Assembly: GCF_047675955.1 (NCBI RefSeq)
Contig: NC_132910.1
Coordinates: 113,505,143-113,569,142, forward strand
Direction of reading: 5' to 3'
Source: Chlorocebus sabaeus
Taxonomy: Eukaryota > Chordata > Mammalia > Primates > Cercopithecidae
Length of the DNA stretch: 64,000 nucleotides
The notes under the pieces were generated by a model. That model was given only the letters and a program-made list of their open reading frames with translations. It was not told the origin of the DNA and made no database searches. How positions within the stretch are numbered: the first letter of the stretch is position 1; every line of letters starts with the position of its first letter. The position numbers and the translations under genes were made by a program. Positions 24,507 through 34,839 of the stretch are shown here, one piece after another.

Positions 24507-25851
24507 CATTGTATCTGCATATGTATTTTTATGTATATATGTGTGTGTGCACTAATATGAACTGACATTTCATCTTTTTATATGGGAATTTTTATGTAAA
24601 TAAGAGAATTGAAAGGTCATTATAACAGGTAATAATGTCATAGAGATAAGGGTGTGCTCACTACAAAAACAAAAACGAAAAACATGGTTTTCTCCTTCGT
24701 AACACTAATGAAATTCTTTGGCAACTTTTCTGTGTAGTCACAATTAATAATCTTATCTGCTAGAGGAAAATACTCTCAAAAGACTGACAAACCTAAATTT
24801 TCAAGATAAATAGGAATGAATACCCCAGCATTTTTCATGGGCAGCATTCATATCTAAAATAAAAAAAGAACACAGTTTATGCAAATATTTATTATTTAGT
24901 TATTGCATAATGCCATAGAAGCATTGAATGGATGGAAAGTAAAAAGAGAAAGCATTTTCCCAGTTTGAGAGCTCATGGACCATTCTACCCTTTCTAGTAT
25001 ACAGAAATATCCAGGTTTTTTTCCTAAAAAAAGAAAAGCCTTATGCCAATGTCTGAATATTATTTCATTTTAACTTGAGGTCCTCTGCTCCTCCAGTGGA
25101 TCCCTTTCTAAAGGCCAACATATTAAATATAAATTATGAAACTTGGAACATACAAATTTATACTATAGGAACTTAATTTGTTTTCAACTTTATAGCCTCT
25201 TTATATCTTAGATAAATGCCCTATCCTGAAAGACATATTATGGCTATTTCCTTCAAATCCTGTGCTTTTCTACATTTCTTTATTTCAACCTCTGTTCTTA
25301 AGCAATCATGTTACTAGGCCCAAATTAAAAAAAAAAAGAAAATCACTCAAGTTGTTCCTGACAATGTTCACTGCATATGATTCCTTTCTTCTAAACACCT
25401 ACAGCTTTTTATTATGTGCCTCTATCACGAGTATCCAAAAACCTGTATCATATATATTATTTGTATGTCTTTACCATAAACTAGGCGGGAACATGGTTTA
25501 TAAATCTTTGCACCACTTCCTCTTCACCTCATAATACCTAGAACAATACATTGAATTGTGTGAAAAAATATTTGATTGTTTAAATCTATCAGAACTTAGG
25601 GATGTTTAACACCTTACTCACATTTAATTTAACATGCCATAGCCATTAATAACCTGAGTAAACAAAGCTGTCAAACCAAAACTCTCCACACACATTCATT
25701 CATTCATTACTGAGGCAGACACCATACAAACACTAGCTAAAAACGTTAACATTGTATGCTTGACGAAAATTTTCAAAACTTTTACTTATTTCCAAACAGA
25801 ATTATCCGCAGATACATTTATGTCGCAAGAGTCAGTATAAGAACAGTTACG
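24507..25851. other. AT-rich interval
   Basis: No gene or confidently named repeat. A 90-codon frame at 25262-25534 is hydrophobic and Leu/Phe-rich but has no start context or homology that I can recognise. Confidence 0.45.
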
Positions 25852-26170
25852 GGCTGGGCCCAGTGGCTCACACCTGTAATCCCAGCACTTTGGGAGGCCA
25901 AGGCAGGTGGATCATTTGAGGTCAGGAGTCCGAGACCGGCCTGATCAACACGGTGAAACCCCACGTCTACTAAGCATAAAAGGATTAGCTGGGCGTGATG
26001 GTGCATGCCTGCAGTCTCAGCTACTCAGCAGACTGAGCCAGGAGAATCGGTTAAACCCAGGAGGTGGAGGTTGCAGTGAGCCGAGATCGTGCCACTGCCC
26101 TCCAGCCTGGGTGACAGAGCGAGACTCCCTCTCAAAAACTAAGAAAAAAACAATAATAATAAAAATAAAC
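25852..26170 (+). mobile_element. Alu SINE, plus strand
   Basis: Full-length: ggctgggcccagtggctca, tgtaatcccagcactttggg, gaggtcaggagtccgagacc, gccgagatcgtgccactg, a tail of A runs with aataataat. Antisense and sense frames of 60-94 codons here are Alu-derived. Confidence 0.97.
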
Positions 26171-27221
26171 CATTTAAAAATTAGGACATAAAAGCAGTGA
26201 AATTTAAAGAAACTTTCCCAAAGGTAACTGTATTTTGCTTTTCTATCAAATGAAACACTGCCTTAATATTCCTAGTTTTAGTATACCATAGGTTGTACAT
26301 CCGTCACATCCTTATAGATATGAAATTTCAGCTGCTCTTATTATGCTTTTAGATGAGCAATAACTGCCCCATGGCAGAAACCTTTCACTGACAAGAACCT
26401 GTGGAAGGGCCTGTGACTTTTCTTCTTCATTCTCATTCCCGAGGCAGGCTATTTCAGGGAAGCCTTGTGCAAATATAAGAAAGAAGTCATAATACCTTTA
26501 AAAACAGTCTCTGGCTAATAATTGCAATATCTGTGAAACTACTTGTACTACTCTGCCCCTATAGAGAATAATGTTACTAAATGTAGTATATTATCATGAG
26601 AGGGAAAGTGATGTATGTACGCATATATTTATCATGTATAAACTTGGTGCTGGAATAGCTGTATTAAAACTTGAATAGCATTTTCCCAAGATGACTTAGA
26701 CTTTGTGTATTTTAGTAACTTTCAGGTTTTACATCACTTTCAGGTAGCTGATACAGACTTCTGAATGTTAATATTATGACCTCAATGTACAAGATTGTAG
26801 AGGAAAAAAAATTATTTAAAAAAACTACCTTACTTAAACTCTTAAATGTTCCATTCTACTTGCCCAAAAAGCTCTGAAAAAAGCTTTGTGTTTTATAAGA
26901 AAAAAAAAACCCATCTTTTTCATCTAAAGTTTCTTTATATGAGAATATTCAGAAAGATTTATCTCAAACCTAGAAAAAAAAGTATTTTTATCCAAAGGGC
27001 AATGCTATTCTGAAAATTTTGCCTAGGTACTAAGCCCTTAGTGAAGTAACTTACTAGAAATTCTATTCATACACACAAATGAATACAACGGTCTAGACCA
27101 CTTCCGAGAAATGAGATATTTGTCTGGCAGGACAATTCCCTGAAAAAAATGGGTTTGGGGGAAATCGTCAGGCCCTCTTATCTTCCCTCTTACCTATTCT
27201 ATGCAAAACTCCATGTCATTT
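26171..27221. other. AT-rich interval
   Basis: About 1 kb with several short A runs and no recognised gene or repeat, ending at the 3' edge of an LTR12. Confidence 0.5.
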
Positions 27222-27544
27222 TGTGTCCGGAATTGGTGGGTTCTTCCTCTGGCTGACTTCAAGAATGAAGCCGTGGACCCCGGCAGTGAATGTTACTGTT
27301 TTTAAAGATGGTGTGTCCGAAGTTTGTTCCTTCTGATGTTCGGAGTTGTTGGGAGTTTCTTCCTTCTGGTGGGTTCGTGGTCTTGCTGACTTCAGGAGTG
27401 AAGCTTCAGACCTTCCTGCCGAGTGTTACAGCTTCTAAAGGTGATGTGGACCCAGAAAGTGAACAGCAGCAAGATCTGTTGCAAACTGCAGAAGAACAAA
27501 GCTTCTATAGCCTGGAACAGTACCAGAAGCCCTTGCTGCTGCAG

Positions 27545-27552
27545 CTTTTATT
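27545..27552 (-). promoter_or_regulatory. LTR12 TATA-like box, leftward
   Basis: Minus-strand aataaaag immediately downstream (in LTR sense) of the CCAAT array and of gcaggatgtgggtagggc. By analogy with LTR12, transcription would start about 25-30 bases further left. Confidence 0.6.
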
Positions 27553-27680
27553 CCCTTATTTTGCCCTACCCACATCCTGCTGATTGGTCCATTTTACAGA
27601 GTGTTGATTGGCCCATTTTATAGAGTGCTGATTGGTCCACTTTTACAGAGTGCTGATTGGTATGTCTACAAACTTTTAGC

Positions 27681-28000
27681 TAGACACAGAGTGCTGATTG
27701 GTGCATTTACAATCCCTTTAGCTAGACAGAAAAGTTCTCCAGGTCCCCACCCGATTAGCTAGATGCAGAGTGCTGATTGGTGCATTTTTAGAGTGCTGAT
27801 TGGTGTGTTTACAAACCTTTAGCTAGACACAGAGTGCTGATTGGTGCATTTACAATCCCTTTAGCTAGACAGAAAAGTTCTCCAGGTCCCCACCCGATTA
27901 GCTAGATGCAGAGTGCTGATTGGTGCATTTTTAGAGTGCTGATTGGTGTGTTTACAAACCTTTAGCTAGACACAGAGTGCTGATTGGTGCATTTACAATC
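27681..28000 (-). repeat. Perfect 143-bp tandem repeat in LTR12 U3
   Basis: Units begin with tagacacagagtgctgattg at 27681, 27824 and 27967. The first two units (27681-27823 and 27824-27966) appear identical base for base; the third is partial. Each full unit carries three CCAAT-type boxes. Confidence 0.93.
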
Positions 28001-28053
28001 TTTTAGATAGAAAAGTTCTCCTTGTCCCCACCTGACCCAGAAGCCCAGCTGAC

Positions 28054-29983
28054 TTCATCTCTCAATTATACTGTATCTGTATCAAAAGAGAAAAGGGAAT
28101 ATGTGATATATCAACATTGTATGTATTTATAAAATATACATTATAATCTGTTTAAGGTAATAAGGAATAATTTAGCTAAAATATTATTCGTAACTTAGAA
28201 GTCAAGACAGTGACCAAACAGTACTCCATCTGTCTAAGCAGGGGCTCAAGGAACATAAAGGAGAATTGGAATAACCCAAAAATGACTGATGAAAGTGAGA
28301 TTACTACCTTGGTGAGGGACCAAGATGGAGTGAACAAACTAGGTGTCTAGGTATCAGATTATACATCAGGTTTATTCCAGTTTGGAGGTAATATCTTGAG
28401 CAAACCACAACAAAAGGGGACAGTTTACACACAGCTTTCACATAGAATCCTGCAGAGGGGAACTTCTCTCTGACCACCTGAGAATGAGAAGTTGGCTCTC
28501 AAACATCCCTCCATCAAAAGCAAAAGGGTCTTGTCCTTTGAGTCAAAAATCTGAGTCTTCATTTTCTGTAACATACATAGAGGGATGTATAGTAGGGACA
28601 CTGCTTTTATTTTCTATGCAACTTTTGGGGGTAAGACCATTTGTCACACAGAAAATTACTAAGTCCATTAGTGAGGACTGTTGAAATTGAAGGCCAGCAC
28701 AGAAATTACAAATACAATGGAAACTATTCTCTGATTTCACACTCAGGTTCACAGAGACTATGCATCGTTTTATAGAGCAATTTATTTAGTGGTTTCCTTA
28801 AAGAGCACTATCAATTCTTTGCATAGTTAAAGCTCACTTCCTGACCTATTTCCTTTCAGCGTATACTAAGTAACTGTTGATTTAATCACCACAGAATTGA
28901 AAAGTATGCCTGTGGGCAACTGGCAGCTATTTTTAAAGCCCTATTCTCTACTTCAGTTAAACATAAAAGTGGTACGTGTTCATGAGGAAAATTTATCCCT
29001 GTCTATATCAGAAGACAAACTGAAACGAAACAAGAAAAGAGAAAACATTCAATTCACTTTTATTTGAAGATCCAGATGAAGGTACCCCAAGCAGCTTGAG
29101 ATGTAATGATGGAGACCAGTTTGAGAAGACCCATCATCTCTAATTTCCTCTGATTATGAAGTAGTACAACAAAGCTACAGTAAGTGAACTGATATGGTGG
29201 TGAACGCAAACTGTTTCTAACTTCTCTCATTTGCTGGCTGGTGTCTTTAAAGGTAGCGTGGCATTTCATTAGCATACGTTTTATTTAGTCTATTTCTAAA
29301 TTTAAAAAATTTATATATCTGTTATTTTCACACATTAGGAAGGATGTTAAAGATACCTATTTCTGTTTTTAGTAAATAAAGCTTATTGAAAGTCTTTTTT
29401 GTATTTGTTAAGAATCTTTTTCATTAACAATGGTTATTTTCTAATACTGGAGTACAGATACTTCCATGGGTCACTGATGTCAGCAAAGCTTGCTTGCCTA
29501 GGCATTCTCATTCGTATAAATTACTCTAATGGTAATCTGGCTATTTCCAAACACAGTGATCTCTTCTGAGTTCATCCTTACTCTTTGCAGCTGGCTCCTT
29601 CTTTATGGCCAAATCACTTGGCTCTGGGTGGGTTTTCTTCTATTGCTTCTCAAACTTCCACTCTAATTTGAATTAGCATTTGTAAAATCACTGCCCAAAT
29701 TTCTGATTGTAATCTTAACAAGCGTGTAAAGACAATAAAAACAAAAGATGTTGCATAATTTTTGTTGTAGAAAAGTAAATCCTACTGCCTTCTGTGATAT
29801 ATTCAATAATGAATTTGTTCCTTTCTTAAATTTCTATTGCAATTTTTGCAGCATGTTTTTTATTTTTGCTTTGCGTTATATATACATATTTGTATGCACA
29901 TCTTAGCCTCCACCTTAAATTTTATTCTCCTTCATAATAGAAAAATACTTAATGACCTTTATAATCCTTTGCTCAGTCTAATA
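28054..29983. other. Interval between the two LTR12 repeats
   Basis: About 1.9 kb of ordinary AT-rich sequence with no viral gene fragments that I can recognise, so the two LTRs are not the ends of one provirus (their inverted orientation excludes that as well). No gene supported. Confidence 0.55.
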
Positions 29984-30057
29984 TAAGGTTGGTGCAAAAG
30001 TAATTGCAGTTTTTGCAATTTAATGTAAAAACCACAATTACTTTTGCACCAACCTAA
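29984..30057. mobile_element. MADE1 miniature mariner element (Hsmar1-derived)
   Basis: A 74-bp near-palindrome with mariner terminal inverted repeats: left aggttggtgcaaaagtaatt, right the complement ending acttttgcaccaacctaa. It is flanked by TA on both sides (29982-29983 and 30058-30059), as expected for mariner insertion. MADE1 is the non-autonomous partner of Hsmar1, active in early anthropoid primates. The usual length is about 80 bp, so the loop is slightly shortened. Confidence 0.95.
29987..30055 (+). ncRNA. Candidate mir-548-type hairpin within MADE1
   Basis: If transcribed, the element folds into a long, nearly perfect stem with a loop around caatttaatgt. The arms carry aaaagtaattgcagtttttg and aaaaaccacaattactttt, which are mir-548-family-like 5p and 3p sequences; that family arose from MADE1. 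Nothing in the sequence proves expression; the call is structural. Confidence 0.45.
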
Positions 30058-30242
30058 TACAATACCTTCAGTGAGTATCTGAGAAATGTTAAGTGCATGT
30101 GCTTTAAGACGAAAGTCTTGGTAAATTCTGTGGATTTACAAAATAAATTTGAGCTAAGTAATATCTGAACACACCAAAGAAATCTAGAACTAAAAACAAA
30201 ATATAAACAAACAAAAAGAATACACTATAAAATACTATACTG

Positions 30243-31290
30243 TAAGCAGTGAGAGGTGACAACATGCTAGCAGCCCTCGCTTCAGCCCGCCACAGCACTG
30301 TGGGACCCACTCTGTGGGCTGGCTGAGCCCGGAGCCGGCTCCCTCTGCTTCAGGGAAGGTGTGGAGCGAGAGGCTGCAAGCGGTGCTCACAGGCCAGCGC
30401 GAGTTCTGGCGGGTGCGGGCTAGGCAGGCCCTGCACAAGGAGTGGCCGCCAACGCTGCTGGCCTAGGGCAGTGACGTAAAGGCTTAGCATCCCAGGCCGG
30501 CAGCCGCGGAGATTGCGCTGGGTCCCCCAGCACTGCTGGCCGGCATGTACCGCGCTCGCATTCTCCGCCAGGCCTCAGCCACCTCCCCGTGGAGCAGGAC
30601 TGGGGACCTGCAACCCTGTCCGGCCCCCTCCCCCGCTCCGTGGCGCCCAGCCCCATTGACTGCCCAAGGACTGAGGGCTGCAGGCGCGGCCAGCCTGCAG
30701 CCCCAATGGGGGATACAGTAGGTGAAGCCAGCTGGGCTCCTGCATCTAGTAGGGGCTTGGAGAACTTTTATGTCTAGCTAGAGGATTGTAAATGCACCAA
30801 TCAGCACCCTGTGTTTAGCGCGGGGACTGGAAACGCACCAATCAGCACCCTGTCAAAACGGTCCAATCAGTTCTCTGTAAAATGGACCAATCAACTCTCT
30901 GTAAAATGGACCCATCAGCAGGATGTGGGTGGGGTCAGCTAAGGGAATAAAAGCAGGCTGCCAGAGCCAGCCAAAGTCAACTGGCTTTGCTACTCTTCCA
31001 GCGTGTGGAAGCTTTGTTCTTTTGCCCTTTGTGGTAACTCTTGCTGCAGCTCGCTCTTTGGGTCAGCACTGTGTTTATGAGCTGTAACATTCACCATGAA
31101 GGTCTGCAGCTTCAGTCCTGAAGTCAGCAAGACCACGAACCCACCAGAAGGAAGAAACTGCGGACAAATCTGAACATTTGAAGGAATAAACTCCGGACTA
31201 CCATCTTTAAAAGCTGTAATACTCACCCTGAGGGTGCGCGGTTTCATTCTTGAAGTCAGCGAGACCAAGAACCCACTAATTCCGGACACG
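30243..31290 (+). mobile_element. LTR12 (HERV9-type LTR), plus strand, near full length
   Basis: It begins tgagaggtgacaacatgc and closes ccactaattccggacac. U3: GC-rich 30280-30730, then an enhancer part with ccaatcagcaccctgt and related CCAAT boxes (four or five between 30795 and 30910), gcaggatgtgggtggggtc, a TATA-like aataaaag at 30946-30953, and gtgtggaagctttgttcttt marking R. The R hexamer is lost (gtggtaactc near 31031-31040 where aataaa is expected). The enhancer repeat array is much shorter than in the minus-strand copy. No flanking viral genes. Frames of 60-99 codons here (both strands) are LTR artefacts. Confidence 0.94.
30946..30953 (+). promoter_or_regulatory. LTR12 TATA-like box, rightward
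   Basis: aataaaag just downstream of the CCAAT boxes and the gtgggtgggg motif; a predicted rightward start near 30975-30985 by family analogy. Not shown to be active. Confidence 0.6.
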
Positions 31291-31829
31291 GTAGTATGTA
31301 TAAAATTAAGTTTACAAAGAAAAACATCTTCTGTCTCACCTTTCTCAACGCCTTGTTTTCCTTCTTAGAGAGCTATGCTTCCTTTGTTTATGCTTTTAGT
31401 TATTTTTTAGCACTTCTCATATAATTAATTTGTATTTCTATGTCATGACTTTCCAGTTTTAAATATTTAAAATTGATTCCCCGTCAGTTGTCAAAATTGA
31501 CTTGTCAGTAGTTGGCTTGTTGACTTGACATAGAGAAAGTTTGTTGATTTGTATTGTAACCATTTTCTCAACCCTAACTCAATATACTTAGATCAGTGTT
31601 TCAGTTTATCTGTCAGTTTATCTGTCACCTCTTACATAATATACTTGAAACCAAACTCATGTCAGACATTTAAAAGTGAATCACAATAGTAAACATCTAT
31701 TGGTAGTGGCTAGGTGCACAGAAAATAACCCTTCACTCCATGTCTTTTACACACAACTAAGGTCATGAATGATCCTCGCAAAAACTATATTTTCTGGCCT
31801 ACCGTGAAAGAGAGATAGCTAATAGAGTA
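31291..31829. other. AT-rich interval
   Basis: No gene or recognised repeat. Confidence 0.5.
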
Positions 31830-32106
31830 AGAATAGGAATAGTTTGGTGGTATTTTCAGAAACGCTCTTTAAAGGAGCTGACTCAGTTATATAAGTAAAT
31901 TCTCTTGCTCTTTTCCTTTTCTCTTTCTGAAAGTGGACATGATGGTGTGAACTTGCATGATGGTTTGCACTAATGAGCTCATGTTGGCGGTGGAAGAAAC
32001 ATGCTGAGCTAGGAAGGTGAAACAGAAAGCCTGAAATCTTGATGGCCACTGGAACTGCAATACTAACCCTAAGCCACCAGTATCTGAACTGCTCTTAAAT
32101 GAGAGA
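31830..32106 (+). mobile_element. Medium-reiterated repeat, family unresolved
   Basis: Blocks such as aaagtggacatgatggtgtg, gaagaaacatgctgagctag, aaagcctgaaatcttgatgg, and ctgctcttaaatgagagaaa follow the order of a common mammalian repeat (LTR-like 3' half). Its probable 5' counterpart type is seen at 1904-2110. I do not name the family. Confidence 0.4.
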
Positions 32107-32111
32107 AAAAT

Positions 32112-32393
32112 AGCCAGGGGTGGTGGCTCATGCCTGTAATCCCAGCACTTTGGGAGACTAAGGTAGATGGATCATGAGGTCAGGAGTTCAAGACCAGCCC
32201 GACCAACATAGTGAAACCCCACCTCTACTAAAAATACAAAAATATTAACCAGGCATGGTGGCAGATGCCTGTAATCCCAGCTACTCCAGAGGCTGAGGCA
32301 GGAGAATTGCTTGAACCGGGGAGGCGGATATTGCAGTTAGCTGATCTCACGCCATTGCACTCCAGCCTGGGCCACAGTTCAAGCCTCCATCTC

Positions 32394-32424
<31 letters not shown>
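32112..32424 (+). mobile_element. Alu SINE, plus strand
   Basis: Full-length Alu (agccaggggtggtggctca to ctccagcctgggccaca) with a long A tail broken by one G. Several CpG sites are decayed. Confidence 0.97.
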
Positions 32425-33019
32425 TTCTAATTATTTAAAACAATGCTATACAAGTTTTTAGTCATATCATCCAAACATATTTTTAAGTGCTATGTTGACA
32501 AAATACCATATATTAACAGAAAACAAATGAATGTAATTCCAGGTAATTGAATGAGGGAAATGAATGGATTATACAGTCCTGAAATTTGCATTTTTTTAGA
32601 ATATAAGGTTCAAGATAGAGTTAATGGTTTGATATACAATTAAACACAGGAGTATGGAGGGATAACATATGTTATTAAACACAAGAGTATGGAGGGATAA
32701 CATATTATACTAAGGCAAATGATGTCTCAGATCTGTCTGATTGAATGATAATTCAATAAGAATAGAAACCAAAACAAACCTCTTAATCTTTGTAAAATTC
32801 CTGTCAATAAAATTATTACAGTATTCCTTTCAAACTTCCAAGAAAGCTAAAGCTAGCTCCTACTTAGATGGATCTGGAAACCCCTGATGGATTATAGTAG
32901 TATGTGTGTGTAATAGAGACAGCGAGTGAGAGCACTAATTTATGAGTAATAATTATGCTATAAAAGAAATTATATACAGCATGTGGTCTATTTTGTAGCT
33001 AATAAACATTTATAATTAT
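32425..33019. other. AT-rich interval with a 35-bp tandem duplication
   Basis: A 35-bp unit containing gagtatggagggataacata is repeated in tandem at about 32640-32707 with one or two differences. No gene. Confidence 0.6.
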
Positions 33020-33240
33020 ACAATACTATGTTAAAGGCATCATATGTTACTGTAGGTCACTAGCAATATTTCATCTTCAAAACAATCCTGTAAGTAGGTA
33101 CTGTTGTTATTCTGTTTGAGGAAACTGAGGCATAGAGATACCTTGTCATTTACTCAGGGTCACAGAGCTCATCAATGTTGTCGCTAGAATTCAGATATAG
33201 GTAATTTATTCTCAGAGTGAGAACATCGAACCATTTGTCT
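33020..33240 (+). mobile_element. MIR SINE relic
   Basis: Core MIR blocks: cttcaaaacaatcctgtaag, taggtactgttgttattctg, gaggaaactgaggcatagag, and ggtcacagagctcatcaa. Diverged, plus strand. Confidence 0.85.
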
Positions 33241-33559
33241 TCTCATATCATACTGGCTTTTACCCAATAATAAATTTCAAGAAAAATGTAAACTATTGTT
33301 TTCTTTAATAACTCCCTGTCAATGTATTCACCACTCCTTCACAAGCCATCCCTTCCTCTGTGTTTCTTGTATATTTTTCAATTGGTTAATCTTTCCAACT
33401 GTTTGAAACTAGGTGTTTATAAATTGTCTCCCTAAGGATATCATCAATTCTTTGAGTCAGCTATCCAAAGTACAAAGTACAAGATTAAGTCAACTATCCA
33501 AAGTACATAAATAAATTAAGCATGGCCTGTAGAAGACCATACATGAATGTCTAATAAAG
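33241..33559. other. AT-rich interval with a small direct repeat
   Basis: agtcagctatccaaagtaca near 33455 and agtcaactatccaaagtaca near 33488 form a short 33-bp-period duplication. Otherwise unrecognised. Confidence 0.55.
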
Positions 33560-33899
33560 AAATGCATGGGGCCAGGTGCATTGGCTCACGCCTGTAATCC
33601 CAGCACTTTGGGAGGCTGACATGGGCAGATCACAAGATCAGGAGTTCGAGACCAGCCTGACCAACATGGTGAAACTCCATCTCTACTAAAAACACAAAAA
33701 TTAGCTGGGCCTGGTGGTGTGCACCTGTAATCCCAGCTGCTCAGGAGGTTGAGGCAGAAGAATCACTTGAACCCGGGAGGCAGAGGTTGCAGTGAGCCGA
33801 GATCACTCCACTGCACTCCAGCCTAGGCGACAGAGTGAGACTCCATCTCAAAAAATAATAATAAAATCAATCAATCAGTCAATCCAAATAAATGCATGG
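33560..33899 (+). mobile_element. Alu SINE, plus strand, with target-site duplication
   Basis: ggccaggtgcattggctcac to ctccagcctaggcgacag, tail with aataataataaa and caatcaatcaatc. Flanked by aaatgcatgg at 33560-33569 and 33890-33899. Confidence 0.97.
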
Positions 33900-34536
33900 T
33901 TGTATACTGTAATTCTAGTGTTCCTTTCAGCTCTGCTTTCCTGTGTCTATGTTATGTTGAGAACCTCTCAGTATGTTTTCCCCAATTATTTCTAGTTTTG
34001 TTATCTTTGAAAACCAGCTTTTAAAATATTTTCATGTTTGCTTCTGCAAATTCTACAATTGAACTTAACAGCTTCCTTAAGTTTGCTACCCTTTCTGTCA
34101 AGATTCTGCAAGCCTCTCTTGTATGCTAAATTCTTGATATGAAGCTAGGTTAAATTTTGTCATTTGCTGATCAGTTTTTATCTGCTTTCTGCATAACCAG
34201 TATCACTTTAGATGTGCAACCACATGTTCTCTCAGCTGTTCATCTTCTTGTCTCCAGCTATCTCATTTATTCTGATCTTAAGTCTGTTTCATACCAGTTT
34301 AATATTTCCCATCTTATCTCACTACTCATTTCCTCGTATTCATAACTCTACCTTCATTGCCTAGAAAGGCTCTCAAAACCATTCCAAAAGTCAGACAGGA
34401 ATGTGAAGTTAAGTGAATTTTAAAAACATAAGACTTAAGATATTACTTCATATTCATTTTAGAAACAAGAATAGAAAAACAAGTGACTAAATTGCTCTTG
34501 ACTGGATATTATTTTGAGTACTAATAATCATTTTAA
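33900..34536. other. AT-rich interval
   Basis: No gene. It separates two Alus of opposite orientation. Confidence 0.5.
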
Positions 34537-34839
34537 TTTTTTTTCTTTTTTTTTTTTTTTTTTTTTTTGAGACGAGATCTCACTCCGTCACTCAGGCTGG
34601 AGTGCTGTGGCACAATCATAGCTTACTGCAGCCTCCAACTCCTGGGCTCAAGCATCCTGGCACTTGAGATTACAGGCACGCACCACCACACCTGGGTAAT
34701 TTAAAAGAAAAATGTGGAGATGAGATATCACTTTGTTGCTCAAGCTGGTCTTGAACCGCTGACCTGGCCTCTCAAGTAAGCTTCCCACCTTAGTCTCTCG
34801 AAGTGTTAGAATTACAGGCATGAGCCACAGTGCTTGTCC
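34537..34839 (-). mobile_element. Old (AluJ-like) Alu, minus strand
   Basis: Long T run, then gacgagatctcactccgtca, cagcctccaactcctgggct (AluJ-type wording), a shortened middle (ctcaagcatcctggcactt), and gcatgagccacagtgcttg. The divergence and diagnostic text place it among the older Alus. Confidence 0.93.

Larger units (their letters stand above)
27222..28053 (-). mobile_element. LTR12 (HERV9-type LTR), minus strand, 5'-truncated
   Basis: Reverse LTR12. It starts with the complement of the LTR end (tgtgtccggaattggtgg), then U5/R (tggtgggttcgtggtcttgc, two related blocks), a TATA-like cttttatt (minus-strand aataaaag) at 27545-27552, then the U3 enhancer region with eleven CCAAT-type boxes (plus-strand tgattgg), ending near ccagctgacttcatct. 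The GC-rich 5' half of U3 is absent. The usual AATAAA of R is changed (plus-strand gatctgttgcaa near 27473, minus-strand ttgcaacagatc). No viral genes adjoin, so it is a solo or truncated LTR. LTR12 elements are known promoters and enhancers in primate germline and other tissues. Confidence 0.92.

Noticed and set aside
27290..27623. Plus-strand frames of 97 and 66 codons
   Set aside because: They are antisense to the minus-strand LTR12; not genes.
30104..31289. Frames of 60-99 codons on both strands
   Set aside because: They fall within the plus-strand LTR12 or its flank and reflect its GC-rich sequence.
27222..31290. Idea that the two LTR12 copies bound one HERV9 provirus
   Set aside because: They are in opposite orientation and no gag, pol or env sequence lies between them.
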